Shown here: positions 11,296 through 23,940 of the stretch, piece by piece
Position numbering within the stretch: the stretch's first letter is position 1
How the letters are laid out: each line of letters begins with the position of its first letter
NCBI GenBank assembly: GCA_002633005.1
Contig: NMRA01000044.1
Location: 573,195 to 637,194, forward strand
Length of the DNA stretch: 64,000 nucleotides
Source of the DNA: Phoronis australis
Taxonomy: Eukaryota > Phoronida > Phoronidae
Direction: 5' to 3'
Translations under genes and position numbers: made by a program
The notes under the pieces: generated by a model
Told to the model about the DNA's origin: nothing
The model's database searches: none
Seen by the model: only the letters and a program-made list of their open reading frames with translations

Positions 11296-11515
11296 CTTTC
11301 GCCTTGTTTAGCTGATTAAAAATGAAATTCTACTTCTGTTACTAAATAGAACTTCGAAACCATCACCTGTCAAGAAGATGCCTATCCCAAAGCTGACAAT
11401 TTGAAAATGGCGCACATAGGCATTGCATGTGACTTGAGTAGGTGGAATCCAATCACAGTAAAGAATAGTAAGAGTCGTGATGTGAGATGTCGGCTTGGAA
11501 AGAAGAGTCACTTCT
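11296..11515 (+). repeat. Dispersed repeat, copy 1 (second copy at 21882)
   Basis: Shared words in order with 21882-22160 include CGCCTTGTTTA/CGCCCTGTTTA, TCGAAACCATCACC, AAAATGGCGYAC and GCCTGTGACTTGAG-like strings. Same orientation, moderately diverged. Family and limits unknown. Confidence 0.45.
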
Positions 11516-11846
11516 TTGGTGTTGAGGCTATGTTCTGCGCATAAAATTACCCCCTCCCCCGTTGACGAGCCAATTTGTTTTAGCCTGCAGTTTTGATGTT
11601 ATGCATCAAAACTGAACATGATGAATTTACAAAAAACGTGTGTCTTAGCATTTTTGAGAATAATCGCAAAAAATTTAATCGGGCGTCTCGAAGTAAATCT
11701 AAAACCATCATTGCCAATCAAATACCACTGACCTCAAGGTGGTAAAATACAAAACTGTGTGTGCAAATCCGTTGAATTATGTAAAATTTTAATTTCAAAC
11801 AATTCAAAACCAGTCGAAAGGAGTAAAAATCGAGGATTTGTCAATA

Positions 11847-13743
11847 GCGAATGTGCAAATCTCAATGCGCATGCCCCACACCAGTTCCTCCCTGTTGCAT
11901 TGTGGGATAGTTTGTATGCCTAGCAGCAGCCATGTGAGAGTTTCTACACAGAAGAGATTATTATATTTCAGCTGCCGTTTTTAATTATTAAGACTAGAAA
12001 CGTATGTTAGAAATTCTCAGTATCGTATTAAAATTATAAATTTTTTTAAAAAATTTGTACAATCCAAGACATGTGCTTATAGTTTACCTGGCTCCGGTAT
12101 CCAATCTCCGTACTCAGACTGGCGAATCATACTCAAACTCACACTTCATACTCACCGCACTTCATTGCCGCCAATTTTTAAAGTCCTTCTTACTACGATT
12201 CCTGGCAACTAGCGAATGCTAATCCCATGTCGATGAGTCATTACAAGGGTCAAAAGAAGCTGTGGGGCGGCGGAGATTTCCGGGATTGAAGTGCGTGTGC
12301 AACTGTTTGTACGGTTTCCTAAGGAAAGTTAATGAAAACAATTTGCTTCCCTGTCAGATTTCACAAAATAGTTTAGTCATCGATAATTCCTCAATCTCCG
12401 AATGATATTCCAGAGTTTTTTTGCCGATTGATGAGTAGACGTCTCGTCCCGTTCACTGATGAACTCTGAATGCCTGCCGTAGTGTTTTTAACTCCGCGCC
12501 AAATGTCAGCTATCTTGATACATCCCTGTAAATTGCAAAGATACAGTATCAAAGTTTTGACATCAGTATAGGCCTACACGGCAATGGGTTGTATGCAAGA
12601 GAGAGCAGGGGTTGACCAGTAACCAAGCAACTGCTGCCCAAATGTCGACTCGGGAGTTTCGGGCTGACGTGGACAATTGGTTTAGGCTACTAGAAAAGAA
12701 CATCACCTCTGGCAATTAATGTACAAACTTTTGAAATTCGACCTCCCGTCAAAGAAAACGTGCAATTCGATCTCTCCCTTAAAAATGTCGGTTGCAAGCC
12801 TGTGATATGGTACCCGACACCCGTACCGGGGTCACCGGCACACCACTGCGTAATGAAAAAGATAATTTCAATATGCCGTCAGTCGTTTGGTGTGACCATG
12901 CCAATTTTAGGAGTAATGAGTCAAGTGTAGGCCGGGAGGAATGACCTCTGACTAAATCAGACACTCATGAGATTTCGGCTGCTCCACTGCGGCCGACTGA
13001 CTAATTTCTTTGATAAGCTGTTTCAAATTTCTTGAGACATTTTCCGGCGGGAGATAATTAAGGAACTCCAAAAGTAAAGCTTAATAATTGGCAAATGTAT
13101 CAAGAAATGGTAGGAGAATATTGTATTGAACAGTTACAGAACACTCAGCATTCCACGTTATACTCCTGTAATTGTAGCGAGAGCTGACGATAACATAGTT
13201 GCTAGAGTAGTCGATGCGAATATAGGGAGCGCTGAATCAGGGCGACTTTTCTTGGTTTTTCATTTCACTTCATACATGTAACTGAAGAGTTTCATAGCAA
13301 TTCGAGTGCGATTCTCAGATTTGAGTACGTTTGGAGTCTGCTCGAAATGTGACATTAAATACGCTTTTTCGAGTAGGCCTACGACTCCAGTGAGCACGAT
13401 TTTGAGTATAAAATCTCGAGTATGAGTATGAGCATGACGGAGATTGCAGACCGGGCTCTGGAGTCATAGTCGACGGATTTGGGGTGTGGCAACGTTGACT
13501 TTGTTCATTTCCAAAACATTTCTATACAGTTGCGTGCTTCCTGCACTAGTTACTGATTCGTTTAATATTAATTTTTGAATAAGAATTCAAATGAAATAAC
13601 TTTATTGGCCGCTTCTGTGCTAAATATTCGTTACAACAACACCCGGCAACACTGTACAAAATCGGTTGTCAAGCGATCGAGGCATACATTTCTCATAATG
13701 CAACTGCGGCGGCAAATTCAAGATGACGGATTGGCACATTCGC
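11847..13743. mobile_element. TA-flanked TIR DNA element, copy 1
   Basis: The left end GCGAATGTGCAAATC and the right end (opposite strand) GCGAATGTGCCAATCC are inverted, and a TA dinucleotide borders each. Similarity between the two ends continues imperfectly for about 75 bp (TTGCATTRTG, then TATGCCT). Length is 1897 bp. It matches the copy at 29640-33998 in the opposite orientation. Internal blocks rich in GAGTATGAGTTTGAG-like strings sit near 12090-12170 and 13370-13460 as an inverted pair, suggesting a further element inside. No transposase frame survives. The TA flanks suit a Tc1/mariner-type mover, but this is inferred. Confidence 0.6.
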
Positions 13744-13749
13744 TATTTT

Positions 13750-15448
13750 AAGTGGGCATTCGAAATACATGTGGTATCGAGAACAGCTACTGTGTTTCGT
13801 CTAAAGTTGATGAACTTGATTTCATATTATTCAGTCCAGATGCAGTCTTGCACAGGCGTTATCATAAAACTCAAATATATTTATTCATTTGTATGAGATA
13901 CTAAACCAGAACATATCAAACAAAAGGCATGTTCACACTGGAGACATACCATCCGAGTCTATTTCGTGTACGTGAATGACGTCATGATCTTTCCTCGCGT
14001 TCGGGTCCGCTATGGTTTTTACTGGAGTTTTTGATGAATGGCATCCCATGGTGCTGTAAGCTGAAAGTCTGAAAACGAGTACACATTTTAAAACAGGCAG
14101 AGCTGACATGACTTTTAAAGCTGTTGGCCCCGAAATTGGCGAATAAGACCGCTAAAATTCAAAATACACAGAACTGTCCGTGTCATATACAATATGAACT
14201 TTGACCAGAGTTAAAAAATCTCCAATGCCGCCTGTACCTGCATTCTCAAATAACAATCGTGGGAAAAATAACCAATGTCTTTGGACAAATCTGATCCGGT
14301 ATTAGCGTTACAGAAGTTAAGGACTGGCGTCTCTGGGATTTTCTTGTAGCCGCATCAAAGATAATGATTCGTTTCGATCTATTATATTAAAAACGGTTAG
14401 GCGTCTTATTCGCCAATCTTGTGTCCAGCAACTTAATAATGAAACATGAGCAATGTTTGAGTGAGAATATTCTTGTGTTTGTCAGGGTCATCTCCCAAGG
14501 CGGAAACGAACCCATCCTTTATGTAAAAACATTTTGATTTAGGTCGCTTACTGTATTGAAATTGGTCTCGCCTTGTTCCGTGCTAGGATTATTGATGATT
14601 TCCAGACTTAAAGAGAACTGACCACGTAGGGTTACATCACGAGAATACGTGAGATGTTGCCGTGCATTTTAAACGAGAACACGTGATTTTGGCTAGATTT
14701 TAGCGAGGACCTAGCGTAGGTCCCAGCGTTACTGAACCCTACCCCAGTTATTATTGCTTGAGACTTGGTGTAATGATTTTTATCACGGCGGGTTAGTTTC
14801 AGTCGTCAAAGGTGTATGACGTCAGAGAAATTACAGGGAATTTATTAAAACTACAGATAAGAACGCGATTGCGTTGTTTTGGAAGAGCAACTGCGCATGT
14901 GAAGACATTTACTGAAGCGCAGGCTCATTGATGTCATTTTGTTGCTAAAAATTGCTCATTGAAATTTGCTATTTATTTCTGATGACATTATAGTACTTGC
15001 TTAACGCTGATTAAAAAATATCAGATTTCCAAACCACACGGTAAATTTGTCACCTGGTTTACTACATGTGTACGTCAAAAGAAGCCAAGAATTTGTCAGC
15101 TGGTTGTCGTTGACTCGCTGAAGGTAACACTGCCTTCGTTGATAGCGGGTCGGTCGAAAAAAAGTTCATTGAACTAAATTAAAGCGGAGTAGCATCTTTA
15201 ATTTGGTGGGGATGCCCATGTTTAATTATGTTTCGCACGGTGTAGTAGCAATAGACGCCATGTTAAAAATCATTCTCGATATTTAGTTAGCGTCAAAATG
15301 ACCCTCTTTATTATTTAGGATGGGCAGAAGAGAGATAAATGATTCTTGAGTTTGAGCTTAGTTTCGTCTCCGACTCTCTGCTGGGTTGAATTTCTCAAAT
15401 TTGATTTGACCTAATGCTGTGTTCTCTGTTTGTAACTTTGAATACTCA
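13750..15448. other. Intergenic, no feature recognised
   Basis: No coding family, repeat boundary or RNA gene is supported here. Short open frames lack motifs. Confidence 0.4.
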
Positions 15449-15596
15449 GCGGCGGATCCAGGATTTTGAGTTAGGTGGGAAGGGGGTAGGGCAGAGTATT
15501 ATCCAGGATTTTGCAAGTCAGACATTCGCACCCCCATACTGCCAAATGGAATCTGGGAGAATTTTAGGGCCCCCTTGACCACCGAATCCGCCACTC
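15449..15596. mobile_element. Short MITE/SINE-like element of the GGCGGATCCAGG family
   Basis: It starts GGCGGATCCAGGATTTTGAG and ends with the near inverted complement GAATCCGCCAC. The interior contains GGGGGTAGGGCAGAG and AAATGGAATCTGGGAGAATT. Related copies lie at 27197-27408 and 41588-41736, and related ends at 31796, 50452, 51330 and 54316. No coding capacity. Confidence 0.55.
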
Positions 15597-15599
15597 ATA

Positions 15600-18112
15600 C
15601 TCACCCATCACCATTCCAATTTCAGACTTAAAATAGGATAAAATTAAGGCATGTTTCAGTGACTGAAAAACATGGTACAGCTCGGAAATCATATCAAGGG
15701 CAATCTTGCAAATCGTATGCCACATTACTTACAAACAGCAAATATGTTTCTTGCATTTCGGGATCAAAACTTATTTCCGACCCTAAAAGAAATTCGGCCA
15801 GTGACTCGTAAAAAGCTTCAAATTCGATACTGACCGGGTTAGCCAATCTTTCAAAAATCAATTTCTTTGGACGGTAAATAATTTTTGAGACCACATTATT
15901 GGAGTTAGCAACCTAGTTTCGGATTTTCATTTTTAGTTCGTAAGTGCGACTTAACAAAGAAATGACCTGATTCATTGAGCCGGCACAACTCACCTGCTTT
16001 AAATTGGCTCTTATCCCTTGAGTCTATTGCAAAAACTGGCAATTCTCTTATGTCCTTGTTTTAATTGCACAGATGACTGTTGTAACAACAGTATTTGATA
16101 ATTCACCAATTAACAGCCTTGCGACCGTCATGATGTGCGAAATATGTAAGACAAATACAGAGATTACATAAAATAAATAACTAGGATTAGTCAGATTTCC
16201 TAATCGAGCATTTGTACAGCGACCCACATTCACAACGTTTACAAACATTGAATACGTCATAGTGACCCGCCGAAGGAGCGAGTTCCGTAGACGCAAGAGT
16301 AGTAACCGAATTGGCCACCCTCACAGGAGCACAGATCAGTTTTCACCGGGCTTTGCCTGGTAGTGCTCGAGTCACTGGATTTGCTGCCTTTCTTCCACTC
16401 TGTTAAGAGCTACACATGACCATAGAAACTTCACCCCGTCTCGTATTTTTGACTTTTTCACTTTCACTGAAAAGGAAGGAAAGCTTCGAAAAACGATGGG
16501 AAAAAACGTACAACTGACAGTTTTCAGCCGAAAACCACCACTTCCCTGCCAACACTAGATACGGAAAGCAAATAGGTTCCAAAAGTATGACCAAAATGCT
16601 ATCATCTATTTGCAGCTCTGGGTTGTTTGAGGCTACAGTGAAATTGCATCATATTTCTCAATCGCTGCACAGAAACACCACAACTTGAATGCCATAGTGG
16701 CCGCCATTTTGACGAAAGTATATGTATAGCCGAATTAGGAGACTTTTCTCACTCCCAACACTCCTAACCTACGTCAAAAATGCCGCCAAACCTGGCCTAC
16801 CCCAACTATTTAATTTCTGTGCAATGCAAATTTTCCACGGCTATGTCATCTAATGGTACAGTGTCACCAAAAGAAAGAGGGAAAGTTTTTTGGATTAACA
16901 AATAAAACTCACACTGCGAGAGTGTTAAAGGTGTTACATTTCGGGTGCTTTTACAATTTTGTTTTTCTGTAAGTATGTAAAACGCACTAAGTCAGTTTCG
17001 GCCACATTTGGAGTTGAGTACGCAACCTACGCCACGTGTTAGTGATATTTCACAGTCAAAAAGTAAACCACGGTAACCACATTTAAAAGCTGCCAACACT
17101 TCTGTCAACTTCAAATTCTGACACGGTTTATGCGTCCTAGACCAAAATGGCTAGCTACGTTTGTTCATTCAATAGGATATTAAATGCCTCCATTTTTGGG
17201 GCAAATGCCACCCTCCTTCGTCTCCCTTCTGATGAACACACAGAAGTCTTTTGCCACTCTACTGGCCAGGAAAATTTTCGTCGCAGGATCAAAAATTTCC
17301 TTGCATTATTAAAACCTCATAAAACTCACAAAATCTGGTGGCGCTGCGTCAACGCAGTGGCTTGCGAAGAGAAAGATCCCGGGGTTGAATCCCAATGCGA
17401 TCTCTATAGTACTTCAGCAAAAGTTTTTCAAAGGAATCAAGAGGGTGTTGCCATAGCTGCGGTCAATGTCGACTCCGAAATATTGACCTCTGACGTGTAA
17501 TCTGTCCAAATCATATAATACCAATTCACATCAACCACTATTTGATTTCTCATCACTGTGCTATGGCAAATGACCAAGAAATTTTACAAGAATGATGTTA
17601 TGAATAACAATCAGACCGATATTAGACACATGGTGATTTATCGCCAGTCTGATATGAATTCATATCATATCAACCATATGGGAAAGGCAGCTGCAATGTC
17701 ATTTGTAATCAACAGGTTGGCGTTCTCAGTAGACCTATATTGTGTTACACGCAGACTGCATGAATTCCAAAAATGGCTTCGTACATTTTTTGGGAAAGGT
17801 TTTCGCTCGAGAGCCATTTATGCTGGACAAACAGAATTTGAGAATCAATGCAAAATGTTGCTACATATTAAATTCAACAGGGAAATGGTGAGAAAATAAT
17901 AACTCGAATAGGGTATTGTTTCTCATGACACACTGCACTTAGTGTTGGTTTTGATAAAAGGGGTATCTTACCCCCAAAACAACTTTATTTCAATCAGTTC
18001 TGGAGGGTCGATATGACCACTCCTACTTTGCGGCAAAGGTCTTTGGTAAGCGGTTCTCATGTGTCATTGTTCTAAATTTGGGTTTGATGTCATTTTGGCT
18101 GCTTTAGCTTAG
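15600..18112. other. Intergenic; two unexplained open frames
   Basis: Open frames at 17147-17500 (117 codons) and 17558-17899 (113 codons), both +, have no motif, signal peptide or splice context that I recognise, and are near the length expected by chance. Nothing else is identified. Confidence 0.35.
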
Positions 18113-18330
18113 GCGCATTCAGGGGGCGGGGGGGGGGGGGGGGNNNNNNNNNNNNNNNNNNNNNNNNNNNNNNNNNNNNNNNNNNNGGGCTCGGGGGGCT
18201 CGAATGAGCCCCCAATTTGGCGAATTGGGTGAAATGTTCGGAAACAAAAACCTACAAAATCCACAGGAATTCTACGCAGATGCACAATACGCAGGCCTGA
18301 ACCTACTGGCCCGTTTTTTTAGTTAGTTTA
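18113..18330 (+). repeat. G-run repeat interrupted by a 43-base assembly gap
   Basis: Starts GCGCATTCAGGGGGCGGG, runs into poly-G, then N from 18144 to 18186, then CTCGGGGGGCTCGAATGAGC. The same layout, without the gap, is at 34945-35185 (GCGCATCCAGGGGTGGGG, then GGCTCGGGGGCTTGAACGAG). The gap is probably a failure to read through the G tract. Confidence 0.5.
18144..18186. other. Assembly gap (43 N)
   Basis: Run of N inside a poly-G tract. Confidence 0.99.
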
Positions 18331-18334
18331 GTCT

Positions 18335-19549
18335 TCGTTGATTTTTTGTCATTAAAAGGAGTCAGGAAGAATTGATAAGAGAACAGTGAAAGGTAACTCA
18401 GCGACCACCAAGCACTTGACAAGGATCCAATCTCCGAGTTCAAGGACATCCATTCTCCGACACTAGCTTTGATAAGCTTGTTAAGTTGTGTTATTGCGTG
18501 ACTGTTCGCGTGTTCTCGCTGACTGCGGAATCAACAAACCGAAACGTTACAATCCAACCCTCAACGGTGACCCCAGGTAATGCACAAAAGAATTACCGGC
18601 TAACGTAATGAAACTCAAAGCTAAAACTTGAATTTACCACTAAAAAAAAACTTTGACATCAGGAGAAATTCAAAATTTTGCTAACAAACCGTAAACACAC
18701 TGAATTGTTTTTCAATGGCAGAGAACCATTTTGAATAATGCAATTTAGCCTGTTTTTCGCATTTCATTCCTCTTTAAGTGAAATTAATGGCGAATACTTT
18801 AGACAGTTTCTTATCTCCAAAACAGCGTCGCAAATGATACAAATAGAAACAATTGGTGAGAGGAACTACATATGTTTTTGATAAACGTACAGAGGTCACA
18901 CCTCCTGTTTGTGCATTTATTGTTCTCACGACTGTTGTTGGAGATAAAGATTTCCTGTTTTGACACAACTTATTAAAAGAGAAATTCCTTTTAAGTCAAT
19001 TATGATAATATATAAAACGCAAATACTGGCCTATTTGTTTACTATACAAACAGTACGTGCTGATACGGCCATTCAGTATATGTGCTACATGTATGCACCG
19101 ATAACACACACAAGATCTACTTTCCATATAATTACCGGTTACTCCTTGTTAAAACTCGGGAAAATGACAAGAAATCATGATGGTTATTTTGCTGCGGCGA
19201 AAGTGAACGCTTGTATCGTCTCTATATTATATCTACACTGTTGTCACAAAATGCAAAATGCAATTATGAACAAAATTAATACTTGAAAAGTAGCAACATA
19301 GTTCACTGAAGTTAATGAAACTAAGAATGAAAACTTGTTAAAAATACTCAAAATTAATCCAGGATCGAGTACCCATCGCATTTGTGAGCATGTCTCGTGA
19401 AATTAGACTTAGCACTGGACTTTAAAAGCGACTCGACATGTCAAAGGCTCATTGCTCTTTGATTTACAATAAGTTTATACGTCTACAAAGTAAACTAGAA
19501 GTGCAGATTCGTCAATGAGATTGCCGGTATAAAACATTTTGTAAGGCAA
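18335..19549. other. Intergenic, no gene recognised
   Basis: One 108-codon open frame (18960-19286, +) has no recognisable motif. Nothing else supported. Confidence 0.35.
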
Positions 19550-19740
19550 CCTGTTGGCCACATCACGTGACCTAATGAACATCAGATAGAAAAGATTTCC
19601 GGCGTGGAAACGGATAAAAAATTATTTGTAATCTATGTCTCAACGCCGGATCAATATGTACATATTCACGGACACTCACGAGTTTATGGGTGGGATGCCC
19701 AGTGCTAAGTCTGGTTGGACTTCTGTGTTCGACCAGTATT

Positions 19741-19813
19741 ACCGATGACTCAGTGGTCTGGAGTGTCTGCACGGTTGGTAGAAGGTCCCGGGTTCGAGCT
19801 CCGGTCGTTGAGT
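19741..19813 (+). repeat. tRNA-derived SINE-like unit inside a 22-bp inverted repeat
   Basis: It has an A-box-like TGACTCAGTGG and a B box GGGTTCGAGCTCC with tRNA-like spacing, closely resembling the unit at 3042-3114 (GTCTGCA, then AGAAGGTC). It sits between CCTGTTGGCCACATCACGTG (19550) and its near inverted complement (19812-19833), so the whole 284 bp could form a hairpin. Confidence 0.45.
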
Positions 19814-20859
19814 CACGTGATGCGGCCAACAGGTGACGTGCAAACAAGACTTAGAAATATTTGTACTCGATGTTTCCAAGCCGGTTCTAGATTTACATAT
19901 ATTGTATTCATGTCCATCGATGATTCTTGTCAACTTGGAGTAGTCACTGGCGGATTTATAATGTAGCACGGAGGGCAACCACAGTTTCGGCTCCCTAAAT
20001 CAGTCTAAATTGATGTTTCGGTGTATTTTGACGTAAATTGATGCAGTTTGTCAACGATAGCAGAGAACTAAAATTAAAACTGATCGCTTGTACCGACTAA
20101 TTGTTGCTCAATGAGTATGTCTAGAATAACCAGAAACTCGTTCTTTAATCAAAATGATGCTGAAAAGGATTGTTTCACCTTTTCATAAATCGCATGAACC
20201 CAGTTTTGCAAGTGATTGATTCAAGTATTATTTTATCCTCACTTCTACACTTATAAAAACGCAAAATTCTTCTACGTATTTCCAATGTTATTGGTAATTA
20301 CTCTTCAAATGGAAGTGTTGAAATTGATATGTCGATAACACGTGTTTTTGCTACCTGCTTTGACAGTAAAAGATTAATGTACTTATATTTCGGGTCCAAA
20401 GTTCGAAGGACTATTGACCCTTTGGACTAAAAGAAGCAGGCAGACTCAGATTATTTTCATTGTTATTTTACCAGTTAATCAGAAGAGCCTATAGTCTGAA
20501 GGGCCTTTGGTCCGGAAGACAGATATTTCGAAATGTCTTAGATGGTTTTTCGAATAATGATAACCTCTCTTGGTCGATAGCCCGATGAGTCATTGAAATG
20601 AAGAGTCATTTGTCCGAAGGACCGATTGTTTAAGCCTGAAAAGTATACCAAGGTGCTTTTAATTAAAATAGTAATCAATGCATTACATTTTTTTATTTTA
20701 CCATATAGAAAACAAAAAGGCGTTTTGACACAATCGAGAGATTGTTTTTAAAATGGGAATAAGAAAGTTTATACCACAATATTAGCGTCAAATGGCAGAT
20801 ACAACCGTGTAATAACCCACAAAGTTATCTCACTAGTGAGATAACGATTTGGCGGGAAA

Positions 20860-20930
20860 CCGAGGACGGAGTCGAACCAGGGACCTTGAGTTTGATAGTC
20901 GCCGACCTTAACCACTACACCACGCAGCGG
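20860..20930 (-). repeat. tRNA-derived SINE-like unit
   Basis: Minus strand reads GTGGTGTAGTGGTTAAGG (A box) and CTGGTTCGACTCCG (B box) with tRNA spacing. The anticodon stem does not pair, so it is not a working tRNA. The 5' words match the tRNA-like part of the long inverted copies at 50.7 and 54.0 kb. Confidence 0.45.
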
Positions 20931-21146
20931 CTGACGTCATCAAGAGTGAAAATAGAATACTTAAATGAGCACGCGCAATAATCGCACGTTCAACAAACCG
21001 CATTGTACTGTACTTATACGCTACGAAAAATAAGACACATAATTTCCATAAAAACGATATCTTAATTCAGTGAAATTTTTCTCTCATGTCCNAGAGTCAG
21101 AAAAGGTAAATCGATTCATTGCAATGTTTCTCGTTTAGCATGTGGT

Positions 21147-21319
21147 ATAAATAGATTATTACATGTTCTCAGCCGTTATCCCCCTTATCTAGAGCCCTCG
21201 TGGATTTTGGAGAATTATCACCCTCGGGGCTAACGCCCCTCGGGCGATAATTCTCCAAAATCCACTCGGGCTCTAGATAACGGGGGATAACGACTTCGCC
21301 ATGTAATAATCTATATTTA
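21147..21319. repeat. Long near-perfect palindrome (foldback element)
   Basis: The core arms, 21175-21230 and 21235-21291, are 56 and 57 bases with a 4-base TAAC loop and only a few mismatches plus one indel (for example GTGGATTTTGGAGAATTATC against its complement). Outer arms TAAATAGATTATTACATG (from 21147) and its complement (to 21319) extend it. There is no coding content. It may be a foldback transposon or a long hairpin RNA source. Confidence 0.75.
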
Positions 21320-21881
21320 GCCTAATGTAGTCGGAAATACGCAACAAGCCTGAATTCGCACGAAATAGACGGAGGTGCGAAAACGGTAAATAGATAAGTA
21401 AGCTGAAACGTTGTCAATTTTGGAATATTTTCCCTCTGGACCACAGGACCTTCGATCTATGGGCCCTTAAGACAATTTCATTTTGGACTAAGATTATCGA
21501 CCCGACCCAATACTAACTATATGCAGCCTTGCCCAATTGTGAAAACACACATTTCGAATTATTTTTAAACATACAAAAAAGTAATATTAAGTGCTTGCCA
21601 CTTCCTGTCAGTCATGAGATACAAAGTATTCGCTGTCATTGGATGAAAATTGAAAACAGCCGTGCTGAGGGAAAAGCTACATAGGGCTCGAGTGTCGTTT
21701 CCCACAATGCCAGTAGGGTATGCAAAAGTTCACGTAGCTCGCTTGATAAAAGATTACGTTGGTGGCCTATTGACAGTAGTTGCGCACAAGCTTTGCTCAT
21801 TTGCTGAAGAAATATCATCTTGTTACTGGTAAGAATTTAATTAATCAAATCAACCAAATTCGTCCGACAGATTTATACCTT
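21320..21881. other. Intergenic, no feature recognised
   Basis: No supported gene or repeat boundary. Confidence 0.35.
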
Positions 21882-22160
21882 TCTTTCGCCCTGTTTAACT
21901 GGCTCAAACGAAAATTGAATTAGGTCTTTCTTTACTCTCATAAAACCAATCTCCCAATACTCCTTCCCATTACCTACAAGAGCATCGAAACCATCACCAA
22001 TTTAAGAATTCATTGTCCTAACCTAAAACTGCGGATTCAAAAATGGCGTATGTGCGCATCGCCTGTGACTTGAGGTACCGGCCTCTTCGGTAATAATTCA
22101 AGATCAAATGAACGTGGTAATGCTTTTGAAACCCAAAGCGCTTCCTTTAAAAATTCAGCA
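21882..22160 (+). repeat. Dispersed repeat, copy 2 (first copy at 11296)
   Basis: See the copy at 11296: the same string order (CGCCCTGTTTAACTGG, TCGAAACCATCACC, AAAAATGGCG, GCCTGTGACTTGAG). No coding content recognised in either copy. Confidence 0.45.
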
Positions 22161-22829
22161 TTGCCAGAAAAACATTGTAGCTTTGAAGAATTTTACTTTT
22201 AATTAGGTGCCACTAGTCAGTTCAACATTTCAGCTAACGTCCAATTATCTGGACAGTGCGTCGATATATAGCTAAAGAATCACAAGTTGAGTTTTTATAT
22301 ACCAAGGTCTGTGAAATGCGTTCCTGATATGTGAGTTGGGATCTTTCCGTCAATGGCTAGAGTTTGAATGTCATTAATGTGCACCAATAGTTCGTTGCTC
22401 ACTAACTTGTTTCAAGCCTGCATTTGTTGCAAATAAAACTCAATCGTTTTTACTTAAGTTTATACCACCTCATGATTCACTAATTTTACGTAGAGTAACC
22501 CAAAGCAAGCATATTTGCAATTTAGACAAGCAGCTTAGTTTTTAAACCTAACTTTTGATAAAGCATTATAGGACACAATCTGTTTTATGGTCGTAAAAAC
22601 GTAGGGATTGTTTTTGGGTAAGATAACTTGAAACTATTAGCTTTGAGCTGAGCTAAGAAGCATCAAAATCTGTTGAGTTTTTGTGATTCTTATGAACGCT
22701 AACAATGAAACATGCACATGTGCTACTAGTCTAGGAGCCAGGGGTCTGAACCTGGATTTGCCGAATAATGATTTTTCTTTACTGGTACGTGGGGTCTAGG
22801 GTTAATTTAACCATGATTTAGGATGTATC

Positions 22830-23390
22830 CGTTCGCAACCCTTGAGCATTTTTTAAATATGCAAATTATGCAAAATTCTATTTTTGGTTATAATTTCCTT
22901 ACCAAGCACTGCAGGCAGTAGATTTTGGTGTTTTCACCGATTTTTATGAGCAGCAAATTTAAAAGTACAATTTTTTGGTTGATACGTCCTCAATTTGCAT
23001 AATTTATGCAAACAAATGCCGCTATTATTCAAAATTCGTTTTGTGCTTATAGCTAAGGTACCAGGCACACCAGACGAACTATCATGATATTTGCACCTAC
23101 ATGTATATTCTTATGGTCAGTTAGCTTAATGATTTCCATTTGCATGTTGTTACATGATAAATTTGCACAACTAATGCAAATTTTTATAACTAATGCAAAT
23201 TAAGGCTGTCATTATTCAAAATTCTACTTGTGCTTTTAGCTGCAGTACCAAACGCACCGGGTAAGCTATCATGATATTTGAACCTATGTTCCTACGGTCA
23301 ATTACGTTAATGAATTCAGTCTCCGTAATTTATGCAAATAAAGATTACCATTATTAAAATTCGGTTTCTGCAAGTAACATTCTTACGGGG
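22830..23390 (-). repeat. Diverged tandem array of TTTGCAT/ATGCAAAT units
   Basis: Three or four degraded units carry ATTTGCATAATTTATGCAAA, then ATTATTCAAAATTC, then TACCAAG/GCTGCAGTACC, at roughly 160-190 base spacing. The reverse complement matches the array at 38590-40480. Both arrays end at the same boundary word (here GTTCGCAACCC, there GGGTTGCGAAC), so they are copies of one dispersed unit with a fixed terminus. Confidence 0.6.
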
Positions 23391-23432
23391 GGTGGGCACT
23401 ACATGTAGATTATTTTGGTATTTGTACTGACA

Positions 23433-23940
23433 GCGTTTTCCCGTTCAGTGACTTTACCAGACGAAGGGGGCTCTGAGCATATGTGATAACCTAGCTTCTT
23501 TGTTAACTGCCAAGCCAAGCCTTTTGTCCATTATGACAACAGACAGGCCAATTATCTACCAGGCTTATTACATACAACGTGCGAATACCGTCAAACCCAG
23601 AGCGAATTGCTACATTCAGAAATATTAGATTATCGTAACTTCGGTTGCAATTGGGCGATTTTGGCGATTCAAAAACTAAACATGATCACCATTAGACGAG
23701 GATTTCAAAAATGCTATTGGTTTATGTTCAAATATATTATAACTTTGATTCTTAACAGCACAACTCAGTCAGGCTAGATATGATCTTCTTGAAGATTAGA
23801 GCAAATATAGAACAAAAGAGAGCTGGCCCTCCAACCATGAATGCCAGAATGGAGTTAATCAGTCATGGAAGATATTAGCTACGGGTAAAACTTGTTGTTG
23901 GGCTATAGAATTGAACAAGTTGGGAGCAACGGGAAAACGC
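23433..23940 (+). mobile_element. 0.5-kb MITE with 12-bp TIRs, copy 1
   Basis: Begins GCGTTTTCCCGT and ends ACGGGAAAACGC, a perfect 12-bp inverted repeat; length is 508 bp. The interior matches 26649-27165 throughout (for example TTCGGTTGCARTTGGGYGAT, then AACCATGAATGCCAGAATGG). No coding family recognised. No clear target duplication. Confidence 0.65.

Noticed and set aside
17147-17899. Two adjacent + strand open frames of 117 and 113 codons as a gene pair
   Set aside because: No motif, no splice or promoter evidence; frame lengths are near those expected by chance in 64 kb.
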